Below are positions 43,552 through 52,918 of a stretch of DNA of 64,000 nt, in pieces. The stretch covers positions 58,901-122,900 of the forward strand of contig NZ_JAAGWD010000010.1 in assembly GCF_010686685.1 (NCBI RefSeq). Reading direction: 5' to 3'. The notes under the pieces were generated by a model that did no database searches, had not been told where the DNA came from, and saw only the letters and a list, made by a program, of their open reading frames with translations. The DNA is from Pontibacter burrus (GTDB lineage: Bacteria; Bacteroidota; Bacteroidia; Cytophagales; Hymenobacteraceae). The position numbers and the translations under genes were made by a program. The stretch's first letter is position 1; each line of letters starts with the position of its first letter.

Positions 43552-44706
43552 TTACCTTAGTTTATGCTTTACGAAACTATAAACTCCGGCTACGCCACTG
43601 GCAATAATGACCGGAAGCAGTAACGTAATAAACCTGGAGTCCCAATCCTCGGAAGTTGCGGCAACTATACATGCCTGTAGTATGAACACTGTAGGGGCAA
43701 ATGCTCTCGCTGCGGTTTTCTTGTCTTTTAAGAATAACCAGACCGTAAAAAAGTAAAGCGGGTGTATTACGAAAACTATACTCAGGTTGTGAAGCAAAGA
43801 ATAATACGGCTTGATGTAGGCTATGAAAACGATAAGTTTTGCAAAGAACAGCTTAAAGAAGAATACCGGGTTTTGTAAGATGAAGTAAAGTATGCGCAGC
43901 AGCGGCGAGTCCTTTTCTGTTGGCAGCGTTACACCGTCAGCAGGTACCGCAAATATATTTGACGCATAAATCACTTCGCCTCTGGCATAGGTTTCTACTA
44001 TCTCAAACGTAGTTAAAAGGTATCTATCCAGAATAGCAATCAGGATAATAACACCTGCCACTGCACTGCCTATTACCAATTTTCTGTAGCGGAAAAGCAA
44101 CTGCCTGTAGTGTAAGCCGAAACAAACCAACACGGAGAGCAGCACTATAAAACCATTCGGGCGCAGTAGAGCAGGGATCACGCATAAGGCAATTACAACC
44201 AGATAGTCTTTCCAGCTTCTGCTTTTAACCAGTGCGTAGAATACCAAAACTAAAGCACTGATAAATAGTGACTCTGTTAGGATGTAAACGTTAAGGTATT
44301 GGATGTCTTTCCAGAGAATAAAAATGATAGTTGCCAGGATAGCAGGCAGTCTGCTCTGGTCTGTAAGGTGCTTTACCGCTTTATAGAATAAAATGCAGGC
44401 TGCTCCGGATAAAGCAGTTTGCACAATGATACTTATAGTCAGGCCTCCGTCTGATTTAACGAACAGCGCCAGAAAGGCAATGTAGAGGAAATACCTGTTG
44501 TCGTGGCTCTCACCCAGCTGCCAGGTTTCGGCTATCTGTGTGGCATAAGGGATATACCGGAACGTACTGTCAGGTACAGTTCGCACGCCTAAGCTCTGCA
44601 AAAAGTAAAACTGAACGATAAGCCATAGTATGGCTAAGCCACAGAATATTAAATATCCGGGCACCTTCTGAATTTCCTGGTTGAGACTTACAAAGTACTG
44701 ATGCAT
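43552..44706 (-). CDS. Multi-span membrane protein, GT-C/ArnT-like glycosyltransferase candidate
   Basis: 384 residues with about 10 membrane helices. An acidic motif near the first loop (VPDSTFRYIPYA) and a second one (ESHDNRY) recall the GT-C dolichol-phosphate-mannose/ArnT group. No exact family recognised. Its stop (43552) is 1 bp from the deaminase stop. Single gene on the minus strand. Confidence 0.65.
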   Translation of the reverse strand: MHQYFVSLNQEIQKVPGYLIFCGLAILWLIVQFYFLQSLGVRTVPDSTFRYIPYATQIAETWQLGESHDNRYFLYIAFLALFVKSDGGLTISIIVQTALSGAACILFYKAVKHLTDQSRLPAILATIIFILWKDIQYLNVYILTESLFISALVLVFYALVKSRSWKDYLVVIALCVIPALLRPNGFIVLLSVLVCFGLHYRQLLFRYRKLVIGSAVAGVIILIAILDRYLLTTFEIVETYARGEVIYASNIFAVPADGVTLPTEKDSPLLRILYFILQNPVFFFKLFFAKLIVFIAYIKPYYSLLHNLSIVFVIHPLYFFTVWLFLKDKKTAARAFAPTVFILQACIVAATSEDWDSRFITLLLPVIIASGVAGVYSFVKHKLR

Positions 44707-44968
44707 GCGCAGGAGGTGGTGGCAAGGTTAAACTGTTCGCAAATATTCAGGCTAAAGGTACAACAAACTATAGTTCAACAGTATTTAAGATAGGAAATAA
44801 CAAACTATAGTAAAAGAACCAGAGTTACCAGGCTGCTTATGTATTCCTCGCTTCTAATTATAGCTGAGCGACTTGGTATAGCGGTGTAACACGAACAGGA
44901 ACGGTTTTTGTAACTATTGGTCTGTTTGCATGGTTTTAACCTGAAGAAACTTTAACTATAAACTATAG

Positions 44969-45601
44969 ATGCCCTTACTCCGACTGTTGATCCGACTACT
45001 TCCCTTGATACTGATTATTGTAGCCGGTATTTTTATCTGGCGCAGTTTTAAAGACTTTTTTAGCACAGATGCAAATGATGCGCCTGCTGTTACGGTGAAC
45101 TATAACACTATTCTCACCTCGGTGCAGGACCTTGGCAAAATGGAGCTGGTGCGCTATAATTTTAAGGATGTAGTGGAGTATCAAAAGGAAGTGTCGCGGT
45201 TTATACCAGACTCTAAAGTGGTACTGATTGTGGCCGGAGAGGCAGTAGGGTGCGTGGACTTTACAAAAATTGAGCCCGGCGACATTGTGTTTGAAGGCGA
45301 CTCTATAGTTCAGATCGCCTTACCCGAACCGGAGCTTTGCTACTATAAAGTAGACCACAGCCAATCCAAAGTGTTCAGCAAGGAGAATACGTATTTCCAG
45401 GATGCTGCGCTGGTAGAGGAAAGCTATAAATATGCTGAGCAGAACGTGAAAAGAGCAGCCCTTAACTCCGGCATATTACGCCAGACGCAGGTAAATGCCG
45501 AAAAAGTACTGAAGCCGATGCTGGAGGAAATAACCGGGAAGCGTGTTGTGCTGGTGCCGCAACGTAGAATCGAGAATCCACAGCTGCCCCCAAAACGCTA
45601 A
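44969..45601 (+). CDS. DUF4230 domain-containing membrane-anchored protein
   Basis: 210 residues. N-terminal membrane helix (~5-24), then a DUF4230 domain that starts with TSVQDLGKMELVRYNFKDVVEY and includes VLIVAGEAVGCVDFTKI. Function unknown; common in Bacteroidota and Firmicutes. The ATG lies directly after an AACTATAG palindrome copy. Confidence 0.85.
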   Translation: MPLLRLLIRLLPLILIIVAGIFIWRSFKDFFSTDANDAPAVTVNYNTILTSVQDLGKMELVRYNFKDVVEYQKEVSRFIPDSKVVLIVAGEAVGCVDFTKIEPGDIVFEGDSIVQIALPEPELCYYKVDHSQSKVFSKENTYFQDAALVEESYKYAEQNVKRAALNSGILRQTQVNAEKVLKPMLEEITGKRVVLVPQRRIENPQLPPKR

Positions 45602-45635
45602 GCAAAGTTACAGGTTGGGAAGAAGGGATTGATGT

Positions 45636-45686
45636 AAACTATAGTGCGGACTCTGCCAGAAGTATGAGCCCGCACTATAGTTTTTA
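45636..45686. terminator. Bidirectional terminator built on two CTATAG palindromes
   Basis: AAACTATAGTGCGG at 45636-45649 is the exact reverse complement of 45670-45683, a 14-bp stem with a 20-nt loop and TTTTT after it. It lies between convergent genes. The outer part of each arm is the iterated palindrome. Confidence 0.87.
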
Positions 45687-45690
45687 TTTA

Positions 45691-46782
45691 TCAAGGATAA
45701 ATCATCAGGAAGATGAAGGCTGCTAAATTTACCAGCAATACTACCCCGTAAACTACATTGGTTTTACCGTTAGTAAGCGAAAGCATTACTGTAAATACCG
45801 ATAATCCCAGCAGGATAATAGATTTGATGTCCAGCCCCAGGATGATCTTCATGTCATAAATGATACAAACCAGCGCCACACTAGGTATAGTTAAGCCAAT
45901 ACTGGCCAAAGCAGAACCTAACGATAAGTTAAGGCTTGTCTGAAGTTTGTTATTTCTTGCCGCCATTATAGCTGCAATCCCTTCAGGTAATAAAATGATA
46001 GCTGCAATAATAACACCCACTAATGCCTGAGGCAAATTATTGCTTACTATAATACTTTCAATTGTTGGTGAAAGCGTTTTGGCCAGCAATACTACCACAC
46101 CTAAGCTAACAATCAGGAAAATAAGGCTTGTGATGAAAACCCATTTGCTAACTTCTACATCTTCTGCATCCTGTCCGTCACCTATCGAAACAAAGTACTC
46201 TCTGTACCTTTTGGTTTGTGCAAATAAGAAGCAGGAATAAATAACCAAACAGGCAACAGAAGCAAAAATAAGCTGCGGTGTGGAGTAATAATTGCCTTTA
46301 ATACTTTCTGTAAAGGTGGGGAAAACCAGCGTAAAAACTATAATCGAGATAAGCGAAACCAGCGCTATAGTTACAGAAGGCTTTGAGAAATCTTGTTCGT
46401 GATGCTTAAGGCCGCCTATCAGCAGGCAAAGGCCGACAATTCCATTTAGTATCAGCATGGTGGCGGCGTATACCGTGTCACGGGCCAGCGAAACGGCTTC
46501 GCCTCCGTTCGATACCATCAGGGAGATGATAATGGAAACTTCAATTACTGTTATCGAAACGGCAAGTATAATAGTACCATAGGGTTCTCCAACTTTCTGT
46601 GCAATTACCTCTGAATGATGAACAGCAGACATCACACTGAAAATGAGAAGTACACTTGCTGCAAGCTTAAAGATATCACTGCCTGGAATCAGTCCGGAAA
46701 AGAACAGGAGCCAGGCCAAAACGGGAATGATGATTGTCCACTGTAGTAACAATCTCATTTTTTTAATTTGTAGAAGTAGCAT
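45691..46782 (-). CDS. Calcium/proton antiporter (ChaA-like, CaCA superfamily)
   Basis: 363 residues, 11 membrane helices. The two alpha-repeats contain SITVIEVSIIISLMVSNGG and ILLPEGIAAIMAARNNKLQTS with the ion-binding Glu residues. It exports Ca2+ (or Na+/K+) for H+. Start could be 46782 or 46758 (MRLLLQWT); the second removes a short hydrophilic extension. No promoter element recognised. Confidence 0.88.
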   Translation of the reverse strand: MLLLQIKKMRLLLQWTIIIPVLAWLLFFSGLIPGSDIFKLAASVLLIFSVMSAVHHSEVIAQKVGEPYGTIILAVSITVIEVSIIISLMVSNGGEAVSLARDTVYAATMLILNGIVGLCLLIGGLKHHEQDFSKPSVTIALVSLISIIVFTLVFPTFTESIKGNYYSTPQLIFASVACLVIYSCFLFAQTKRYREYFVSIGDGQDAEDVEVSKWVFITSLIFLIVSLGVVVLLAKTLSPTIESIIVSNNLPQALVGVIIAAIILLPEGIAAIMAARNNKLQTSLNLSLGSALASIGLTIPSVALVCIIYDMKIILGLDIKSIILLGLSVFTVMLSLTNGKTNVVYGVVLLVNLAAFIFLMIYP

Positions 46783-47142
46783 AAAAACGTTTTAGCTGTA
46801 ATAAGGAATTGGATAATATTGGAAATAAAATGGCAGTAAGAACGTGGGAATGAAGTTGGAAGTAGGATAACTACCAATTAAAGTGTGCTTTCTACCATAT
46901 TGCGAAAATAGGAAAAAATGGGGTAAACAGCGCAGCTACTTTTGAATTTCTGTACAATTTTTGCTGCACGCTGTTGAGATTTAAGTGCAATAGCTGGCAT
47001 TATACCGGAGGTAGGAAGCGAAGGTTACGGTACAAATGATACAGATAAGATTAAAATTTACGAGGGCATCCGCGTTCAGAAGATTTGCCTAAGTGCAATG
47101 CTTAGCAGCTTGTTTAAGCTACTATAGCGCTGTTTTTTTCAA
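46783..47142. other. Intergenic, no gene or structure recognised
   Basis: About 360 bp between two minus-strand genes. AT-rich; one ACTATAG near 47122. I see no open frame, hairpin terminator or promoter consensus. Confidence 0.6.
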
Positions 47143-47622
47143 CTATAGATCCAGCCCTTTCAGTGCGTCCTGCACCAGGTCACTTTCATAGCCCTTGCTC
47201 ATTAAATAAAAGCTGAGTTTCTGGCGACGGGCAAAAGGGTTTTTCTCTTTTTCGGTAGCGTTTTTCTTCTCCAGCAGCTGGTGCAGGTTCTGTTCGTATA
47301 GTTCAGGGTCTATCTCCTTCATGCCTTGCTTAATGCAATAATCAGAAATGCCTTTTGCCTTTAATCCCTGTATAATCTTGCGGCGGCCCCATTTTTTAAG
47401 GCCATACTTCCCTCGAACATAGCTCTGGGCGTAACGCTCTTCGTCTATCAGTTTCTCCTGGCTCAGGCGCACAATCAGTTCTTCCACGTCATCATGCTCC
47501 AGCCCGTAACTATAGAGTTTGTCGCGCACTTCCTGCTGGGTGCGGTCCTGGTAAGCACAATAAGCCGCAGCTTTCACTAAAGCTTCCTTTGGGGTGTAGG
47601 TTTTCTGTTTTTTCTTCTCCAA
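47143..47622 (-). CDS. recX: RecX family regulatory protein
   Basis: 159 residues. Three-helix RecX repeats with AYCAYQDRTQQEVRDKLYSYGL, LIDEERYAQSYVRGKYGLKKWGRRKI, and a C-terminal YLMSKGYESDLV repeat. RecX binds RecA filaments and limits strand exchange. recA is not near. Single gene. Confidence 0.92.
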   Translation of the reverse strand: MEKKKQKTYTPKEALVKAAAYCAYQDRTQQEVRDKLYSYGLEHDDVEELIVRLSQEKLIDEERYAQSYVRGKYGLKKWGRRKIIQGLKAKGISDYCIKQGMKEIDPELYEQNLHQLLEKKNATEKEKNPFARRQKLSFYLMSKGYESDLVQDALKGLDL

Positions 47623-47659
47623 ACTATAATCCGTTTACTCAACTATAAACATAGTATAG

Positions 47660-47694
47660 AGTTAGAAAGTTAAAAAGTTTAGAAGTTAGAAAGG
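47660..47694 (+). repeat. 35-bp repeat, left copy of an inverted pair
   Basis: AGTTAGAAAGTTAAAAAGTT and 15 more bases are the reverse complement of 53063-53097 at 34 of 35 positions. A second, looser copy follows at about 47705-47742. It lies 200 bp upstream of the first EamA gene. The rest of 47623-47890 is AT-rich repeat-like sequence (AATCCTTTAATCCTGTAGATCC) and the promoter below. Confidence 0.9.
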
Positions 47695-47860
47695 GGGTTT
47701 TTGGAGTTAAAAAGTTAGAAAGGTATAAGTTAGAAAGTTAGACATCCTACCAATCCTTTAATCCTGTAGATCCTTGGACTAAGGTCCTAAATAGAGTTTC
47801 GTGCAACAATTTAGCAATTCAACCATTTAACAATCCAGCAATCAACAATTAACAATCAGC

Positions 47861-47868
47861 TACCTTTG
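47861..47868 (+). promoter_or_regulatory. Promoter -7 element TACCTTTG for the first EamA gene
   Basis: TAnnTTTG match 22 bp before the ATG at 47891; the same octamer precedes the second EamA gene. Confidence 0.58.
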
Positions 47869-47890
47869 TAACCCAAACTATAGCATACTT

Positions 47891-48754
47891 ATGTTTTCGA
47901 AGGGAGTGCAGTACATGTTGCTGTCAACGTTTTTTTTCGCGCTGATGAACGTGTGCGTAAAGCTGGTGCCGCATATTCCGGCCGGGGAGATCATCTTTTT
48001 TCGGTCTGTTATTTCTATAGTTATGAGTTATGCTGTGTTGCGGCGCCTGCAGGTTAATATCTGGGGTACGCACAAAGGGCTACTGATAACACGGGGTATA
48101 ACCGGTGCTATTGCGCTCATTTTATATTTTACCACGCTGCAGAATATTCCGCTGGCTACGGCTGTGACTATACAATACCTCTCGCCGATCTTTACTACCA
48201 TCCTGGGCATTTTTATAGTTAAAGAGCATGTGAAGCCCTGGCAGTGGGCATTTTTTCTGCTGTCTTTTGCTGGTATTCTGGTAATTGAAGGAGTAGATGT
48301 GCGTATTTCGCCGCTTTTTCTGGGCATAGGTGTTGCTGGTGCGCTTATTTCCGGTATCTCTTATAACATTATCCGCAAGCTCAATACCCGCGAGCATCCG
48401 CTGGTCATAGTTTTTTACTTCCCGCTGGTGGCCTTGCCCGTTTCAGGATTCTATAGTTTGTTTGAATGGGTGCAACCTGCCGGTTGGGACTGGCTGATCC
48501 TTTTGCTGGTAGGAGTTTTTACCCAGCTGGCACAGTATTACATGACCATGTCGTACCAGTCTGAGGAACTCTCGAAAGTGGTCCACCTGAACTATATTGG
48601 TATTTTTTATGCGCTGGTGCTGGGCTATATTATGTTCGACGAGAGCTTTACATTCGGCTCTTATGCTGGGATGGCGCTGGTGCTGCTGGGCGTTATTTTC
48701 AACATCCGCTACAAAAGTAAGCAAGACAAAACAGCGGAATCAGGCAGCGTTTAA
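47891..48754 (+). CDS. EamA/DMT family transporter (first copy)
   Basis: 287 residues, ten membrane helices in two EamA repeats (MLLSTFFFALMNVCVKLVPHIPAGEIIFFRS and a second beginning LFLGIGVAGALISGISYNI). Likely exports or exchanges metabolites; substrate unknown. It is one of two EamA genes placed head toward each other around a DUF5686 gene and a lipoprotein gene. Confidence 0.9.
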   Translation: MFSKGVQYMLLSTFFFALMNVCVKLVPHIPAGEIIFFRSVISIVMSYAVLRRLQVNIWGTHKGLLITRGITGAIALILYFTTLQNIPLATAVTIQYLSPIFTTILGIFIVKEHVKPWQWAFFLLSFAGILVIEGVDVRISPLFLGIGVAGALISGISYNIIRKLNTREHPLVIVFYFPLVALPVSGFYSLFEWVQPAGWDWLILLLVGVFTQLAQYYMTMSYQSEELSKVVHLNYIGIFYALVLGYIMFDESFTFGSYAGMALVLLGVIFNIRYKSKQDKTAESGSV

Positions 48755-48856
48755 AAATTTAAGTAGGTATAAAACAAGAGAAACTATAAACTAAGCGTAT
48801 AATATGTAACGTTAGCTATATATATTGCATATAAGGCCATAGCTAATCTAACCTAC

Positions 48857-51451
48857 ATGCGCTTAACCTGGTTATTAATCCTCTTATTGTTTGCACCGCT
48901 GTTCTGTTTTGGAGGCACCTTGCGTGGTCGCCTTACAGACGAGAACGGCCAGGGCCTGCCATTTGCCAGCATTTATATAAAAGAAACCAGCAGCGGCACC
49001 GCCACCAACGAAAACGGCTACTACCAACTACAGCTCGACTCCGGTACCTACACACTGGAATTTAAGTACGTTGGCTACAAATCTAAAATTGAGGTTGTAA
49101 CCATAAACGGGCATGCAAAAGAGCTAAACGTGCAGCTGCTACCCGAAGTGCTGAACCTGAAAGAAGTAGTGGTACGTGCCGCCGACGAAGATCCGGCTTA
49201 CCCGATCATGCGCAACGCCATCCGGCTGCGCAAATACCACCTGAACGAAGCTTTGGCCTGGAGCGCCCGGGTGTACATGAAAAGCGTTGCCCGAATGGAT
49301 AAGGTACCCAGCAAAGTATTGGGCATACGGGTGGTGGATGTGGATACGGGCATTGTTTACCTTTCGGAGTCTGTGTCGCAGTTGCACGTGAAACGTCCTA
49401 ACAAAATAAACGAGCGGGTCTTGTCATCGCGGGTAAGCGGGCAGAAAAAAGGGTTTACGTTTAACCAGGCTTCGGAAATGAATATAAGCTTTTACGAAAA
49501 CCTGCTGAAAATTGAAGGCCTGAGCCAGCGCGGGTTTGTGTCGCCGCTGGCAAACAATGCCCTGTTCTTTTACCGCTACCAGTACATGGGTGCTTTTGAA
49601 GAGAACGGCCGCAGCATTAACAAAATAAAAGTTACCCCGCGCCGCCGCAATGACCCGGTGTTTGAAGGTTATATTTACATTGTGGATGGCACCTGGCGTC
49701 TGCACAGCACCAACCTGAGGCTGACGAAAAATGCCGGAATCGAGTTCGTGGATTACATACAAGTGCGGCAGGTGTATGCCCCGGTACTGGAACACGTCTG
49801 GATGCCGGTGTCGCAGGAGTTTACGTTTGAAGGCGCAGGGCTGGGCTTTAAAGGCCGTGGCTATGTGACGGGCGTGTACTCCAACTATAAAGTGCAGGCC
49901 GCCTACAAAAAACCGCCTGTAGTAGAGGAAATTGAACCCGAGCCCCAGGAAGCTATAGTTGCCGCCAACCAGGCTATAAAAGCTACACCTAAACCACGAT
50001 TTAAAGTTATTGAACCCGAAAAAGCTGACCCGAACGAAAAACCAATTCACAACGATAAGATCTTCAGCAAAGAGATTCTGGTAGTAGATAAGGAAGCCAA
50101 CAAACGTGACTCATTGTACTGGGATAAGATCAGGCCGGTGCCGCTTACCAAAGATGAATCCAAAGACTATATGAAAAAGGATAGTCTGGAGATCATCAAA
50201 GAATCGAAAATTTACCAGGACTCGCTGGACCGTATCCGCAACAAGCCTACGTTTGGCAACCTGTTTCTGGGGGGCTACACCTACCGCAACAGCTACGAAG
50301 ATACTTACCTGCGCTTCGACCCGATCGTGAGCCCGACCAATGCCAGCATTCTGCAGTACAATACCGTTGAAGGCGTAGTAGCCGATGTAAAAGTAACCTA
50401 CGGCCGTCGCTTCGACGACCGCCGCCGGTATATAATAGAACCTGCTGTGCGCTATGGCTTCTCGAACGAAAAGCTGAATGCCAAACTGCGGGCCGCTTAT
50501 GTGTACAACACCACTACCAACAGCATTATGCAGATCGAGGGCGGCCGCTACGTAGACCAGATCAACAGCACTAACCCGATCGCGCCTTTTATAAACACAC
50601 TTTATACGCTGGTGGCTGAGCGGAACTACATGAAACTATACCAGCGCGACTTTATACGGCTGGCGCACCGCGGCGAACTACGGAATGGCTTGCAACTAAC
50701 GGCCAGCATGGAATACGCCCACCGCATGCCGATGCACAATACCACATCTTACTCATTCCGCGACAACGACCCGGAGGGCGTAAGCCGGTTTACTTCGAAT
50801 GTGCCTGAGAATGCCGAACTGGAAGATGCTTCTTTTAATCCGCACCAGGTACTGATGGCATCGTTCAGTTTGAGCATAAAACCAGGCCAGCGCTACATTA
50901 CACGGCCCGATCAGAAAATAAACTTGGACTCTAAGTACCCAACTATAAGCCTGGCTTATCGCACGGGCATAAAAGCATTGGGCGGCGACGTGCAGTATAG
51001 TACAGCCGCGCTGCGCGTGAGCGATGACCTGAAGCTGGGCTTGCTGGGTGCCAGCAACTATAGCGTGACTGGTGGCGTGTTCTGGAACAAAAAGGAAATG
51101 ACGCTGATGGATTACCGCCATTTTAACGGCAACCGTACGCTGTTTGCAGGCGCTTACGAAGGCTTCCAACTATTAGACTACTATAGATACAGCACCAACA
51201 ACAACTACCTGGAAGCGCATTACGCACATCATTTCAACGGTTTCATCTTTAATAAAATACCGTTGTTCCGTAAGCTGAAGCTGCAGGAAGTGGTTAGCTT
51301 AAATTACCTGAACACCCAGCAGTCGGGCAACTACCTGGAGTTGGGGCTGGGCATCGAACACATCTTCAAATTTCTGCGGGTAGATTTTGTAACTTCTTTC
51401 CAGGAAGGGAAGAAGGCGCGCACTGGCGTAGTAGTCGGCTTCGGGTTTTAG
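48857..51451 (+). CDS. DUF5686 outer-membrane protein with carboxypeptidase-like regulatory domain
   Basis: 864 residues. Signal peptide (~18-20, CFGG), a CarboxypepD_reg-like beta domain (~22-105, LRGRLTDENGQGLPFASIYIKET), then the long DUF5686 region with many beta strands and a barrel-like C-terminus ending RTGVVVGFGF. Common in Bacteroidota outer membranes; function unknown. Low-complexity linker rich in Glu/Lys near 355-400. Confidence 0.9.
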   Translation: MRLTWLLILLLFAPLFCFGGTLRGRLTDENGQGLPFASIYIKETSSGTATNENGYYQLQLDSGTYTLEFKYVGYKSKIEVVTINGHAKELNVQLLPEVLNLKEVVVRAADEDPAYPIMRNAIRLRKYHLNEALAWSARVYMKSVARMDKVPSKVLGIRVVDVDTGIVYLSESVSQLHVKRPNKINERVLSSRVSGQKKGFTFNQASEMNISFYENLLKIEGLSQRGFVSPLANNALFFYRYQYMGAFEENGRSINKIKVTPRRRNDPVFEGYIYIVDGTWRLHSTNLRLTKNAGIEFVDYIQVRQVYAPVLEHVWMPVSQEFTFEGAGLGFKGRGYVTGVYSNYKVQAAYKKPPVVEEIEPEPQEAIVAANQAIKATPKPRFKVIEPEKADPNEKPIHNDKIFSKEILVVDKEANKRDSLYWDKIRPVPLTKDESKDYMKKDSLEIIKESKIYQDSLDRIRNKPTFGNLFLGGYTYRNSYEDTYLRFDPIVSPTNASILQYNTVEGVVADVKVTYGRRFDDRRRYIIEPAVRYGFSNEKLNAKLRAAYVYNTTTNSIMQIEGGRYVDQINSTNPIAPFINTLYTLVAERNYMKLYQRDFIRLAHRGELRNGLQLTASMEYAHRMPMHNTTSYSFRDNDPEGVSRFTSNVPENAELEDASFNPHQVLMASFSLSIKPGQRYITRPDQKINLDSKYPTISLAYRTGIKALGGDVQYSTAALRVSDDLKLGLLGASNYSVTGGVFWNKKEMTLMDYRHFNGNRTLFAGAYEGFQLLDYYRYSTNNNYLEAHYAHHFNGFIFNKIPLFRKLKLQEVVSLNYLNTQQSGNYLELGLGIEHIFKFLRVDFVTSFQEGKKARTGVVVGFGF

Positions 51452-51525
51452 CATAACTCCCATAACTAATTAGGAAGCAAAGCCGTTAAAAAATCAGTAT
51501 TAGCAATTTACTGAAGAAGAAAACA

Positions 51526-51849
51526 ATGAACTTAACAATATTTAAAACAGGCGCAGCCGTGGCCTTTGCTGCTATAGTTGGTTTTGGCTGCGGGCAACAG
51601 GCCGATGTGGAATCTGAAAGAGATACAGGTACAGCAGAAGCCATTGTGGCTGGAGACTCATCTGCAGCAAACCTGAATAACCCACGCCCGGCACCGATTG
51701 GTGATACAGCCGAAACCGGCAACCAAGCAGACTATTTCGGAGATCTGCCGCCAAACGTTGACTCGGCAGCCCGCGAAATGCAAAAGCTGGACAAGCAGAA
51801 AGAACAGCGCCGCCAGCAACAGCAGAACCCGCCACAACAGCAGCAATAG
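51526..51849 (+). CDS. Small lipoprotein, hypothetical
   Basis: 107 residues. A lipobox GFGC (~22) is followed by an acidic, low-complexity chain and a Gln-rich tail (RRQQQQNPPQQQQ). No family. It shares direction with the DUF5686 gene and is followed by a bidirectional terminator. Confidence 0.65.
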   Translation: MNLTIFKTGAAVAFAAIVGFGCGQQADVESERDTGTAEAIVAGDSSAANLNNPRPAPIGDTAETGNQADYFGDLPPNVDSAAREMQKLDKQKEQRRQQQQNPPQQQQ

Positions 51850-51871
51850 ATTTCAGGATTTAACTATAAAC

Positions 51872-51904
51872 AAAAAGGCCCCGCTACTGCAGCAGGGCCT
51901 TTTG
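51872..51904. terminator. Bidirectional terminator between the lipoprotein gene and the second EamA gene
   Basis: AAAAGGCCC / GGGCCTTTT stem flanked by A-runs and T-runs, between convergent genes. Confidence 0.88.
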
Positions 51905-51905
51905 T

Positions 51906-52856
51906 TTATTCTATAGTTGTAGCCGCCGAGGTAGGCGGCACCGGCATACCATCGGCCGTTTTGCGCCGCTTCTTTAGGTTAATGTTGTAGATGATCACCG
52001 AAATAAAGATCAGCACATAGGCAGCAGCTTTTACTAGGGTGGTCTCTTCGTTAAAGTATACAAAAGCGATCACGAAGTTCATGATCGGGTTAATGTACAT
52101 GAAAATACCGATCGTACCAGAGGTAAGCTCTTTGAGGGCAAACAGGTTCAGGAACAGCGGCAGCACAGTGAAAAAGGCGCTCAGGATGCTCACATTCAGG
52201 AAGAAGTTGCCGTCCAGCACTATAGTTGAATCGCCTTTGAAGAAACTATAGAATGGCCCGATCAGGGCGAAGGCGAGGAGCAACTGCAGTGTAAGCAGCA
52301 CAATTTTATCGTAAGCCCGCAGGATGCGTTGCGTTATCAGGTAAAAAGCATAGCTCAGCGCAATCATCAAACTAAACAACAGGCTGGTTAACTCTCCGGT
52401 ACCAATCAGCACACAGCTAACAACACCTAACCCGATGGCCAGCCACTGGTTGGGACGCAACTCTTCTTTCAGCAATAAAAAGCCGAGCACTGCAGTAAGT
52501 ATCGGGCAAAGCAGATAAGAGAAGGAACCGGTCTGTATGTCGATGTGGTTTACGACATAAATAAAGGTAAGCCAGTTAGTAGTAAGCAGTAGCCCGCCCA
52601 GCAACGTGAAAACTATAAACTGCCGTTTCTCTTTTGAAGCCGCGTTTTTTACTGCCTTTAAGGTTGCCTGAATGTTGCCTCCGCGGAAAAACACAGAAAT
52701 AAACAGCAGCAACCCTACCGACAAAGCAACCCTGAAATAAAGGATCAGTCCGCTTGGGTACTCGGCCAGTGCTTTAAGCGGGAAAGGTATAAATCCCCAG
52801 ATCACGAACGCCGCAATGCCAGCTGCATAAAAGGGATTTGCTTTAATTGTTTTCAT
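51906..52856 (-). CDS. EamA/RarD-like transporter (second copy)
   Basis: 316 residues, ten membrane helices in two EamA repeats, starting NPFYAAGIAAFVIWGFIPFPLKAL, which matches the RarD branch. Substrate unknown. It faces the first EamA gene from the opposite strand and has a matching upstream region (35-bp inverted repeat and TACCTTTG). Confidence 0.9.
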   Translation of the reverse strand: MKTIKANPFYAAGIAAFVIWGFIPFPLKALAEYPSGLILYFRVALSVGLLLFISVFFRGGNIQATLKAVKNAASKEKRQFIVFTLLGGLLLTTNWLTFIYVVNHIDIQTGSFSYLLCPILTAVLGFLLLKEELRPNQWLAIGLGVVSCVLIGTGELTSLLFSLMIALSYAFYLITQRILRAYDKIVLLTLQLLLAFALIGPFYSFFKGDSTIVLDGNFFLNVSILSAFFTVLPLFLNLFALKELTSGTIGIFMYINPIMNFVIAFVYFNEETTLVKAAAYVLIFISVIIYNINLKKRRKTADGMPVPPTSAATTIE

Positions 52857-52876
52857 GTGCAGTTATAAAAAGTAGG

Positions 52877-52884
52877 CAAAGGTA
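52877..52884 (-). promoter_or_regulatory. Promoter -7 element TACCTTTG for the second EamA gene
   Basis: TAnnTTTG on the minus strand, 20 bp before the ATG at 52856; identical to the octamer before the first EamA gene. Confidence 0.58.
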
Positions 52885-52918
52885 ATGGGTTGCTAGTAGT
52901 TAATTATTGAATTGTTGA

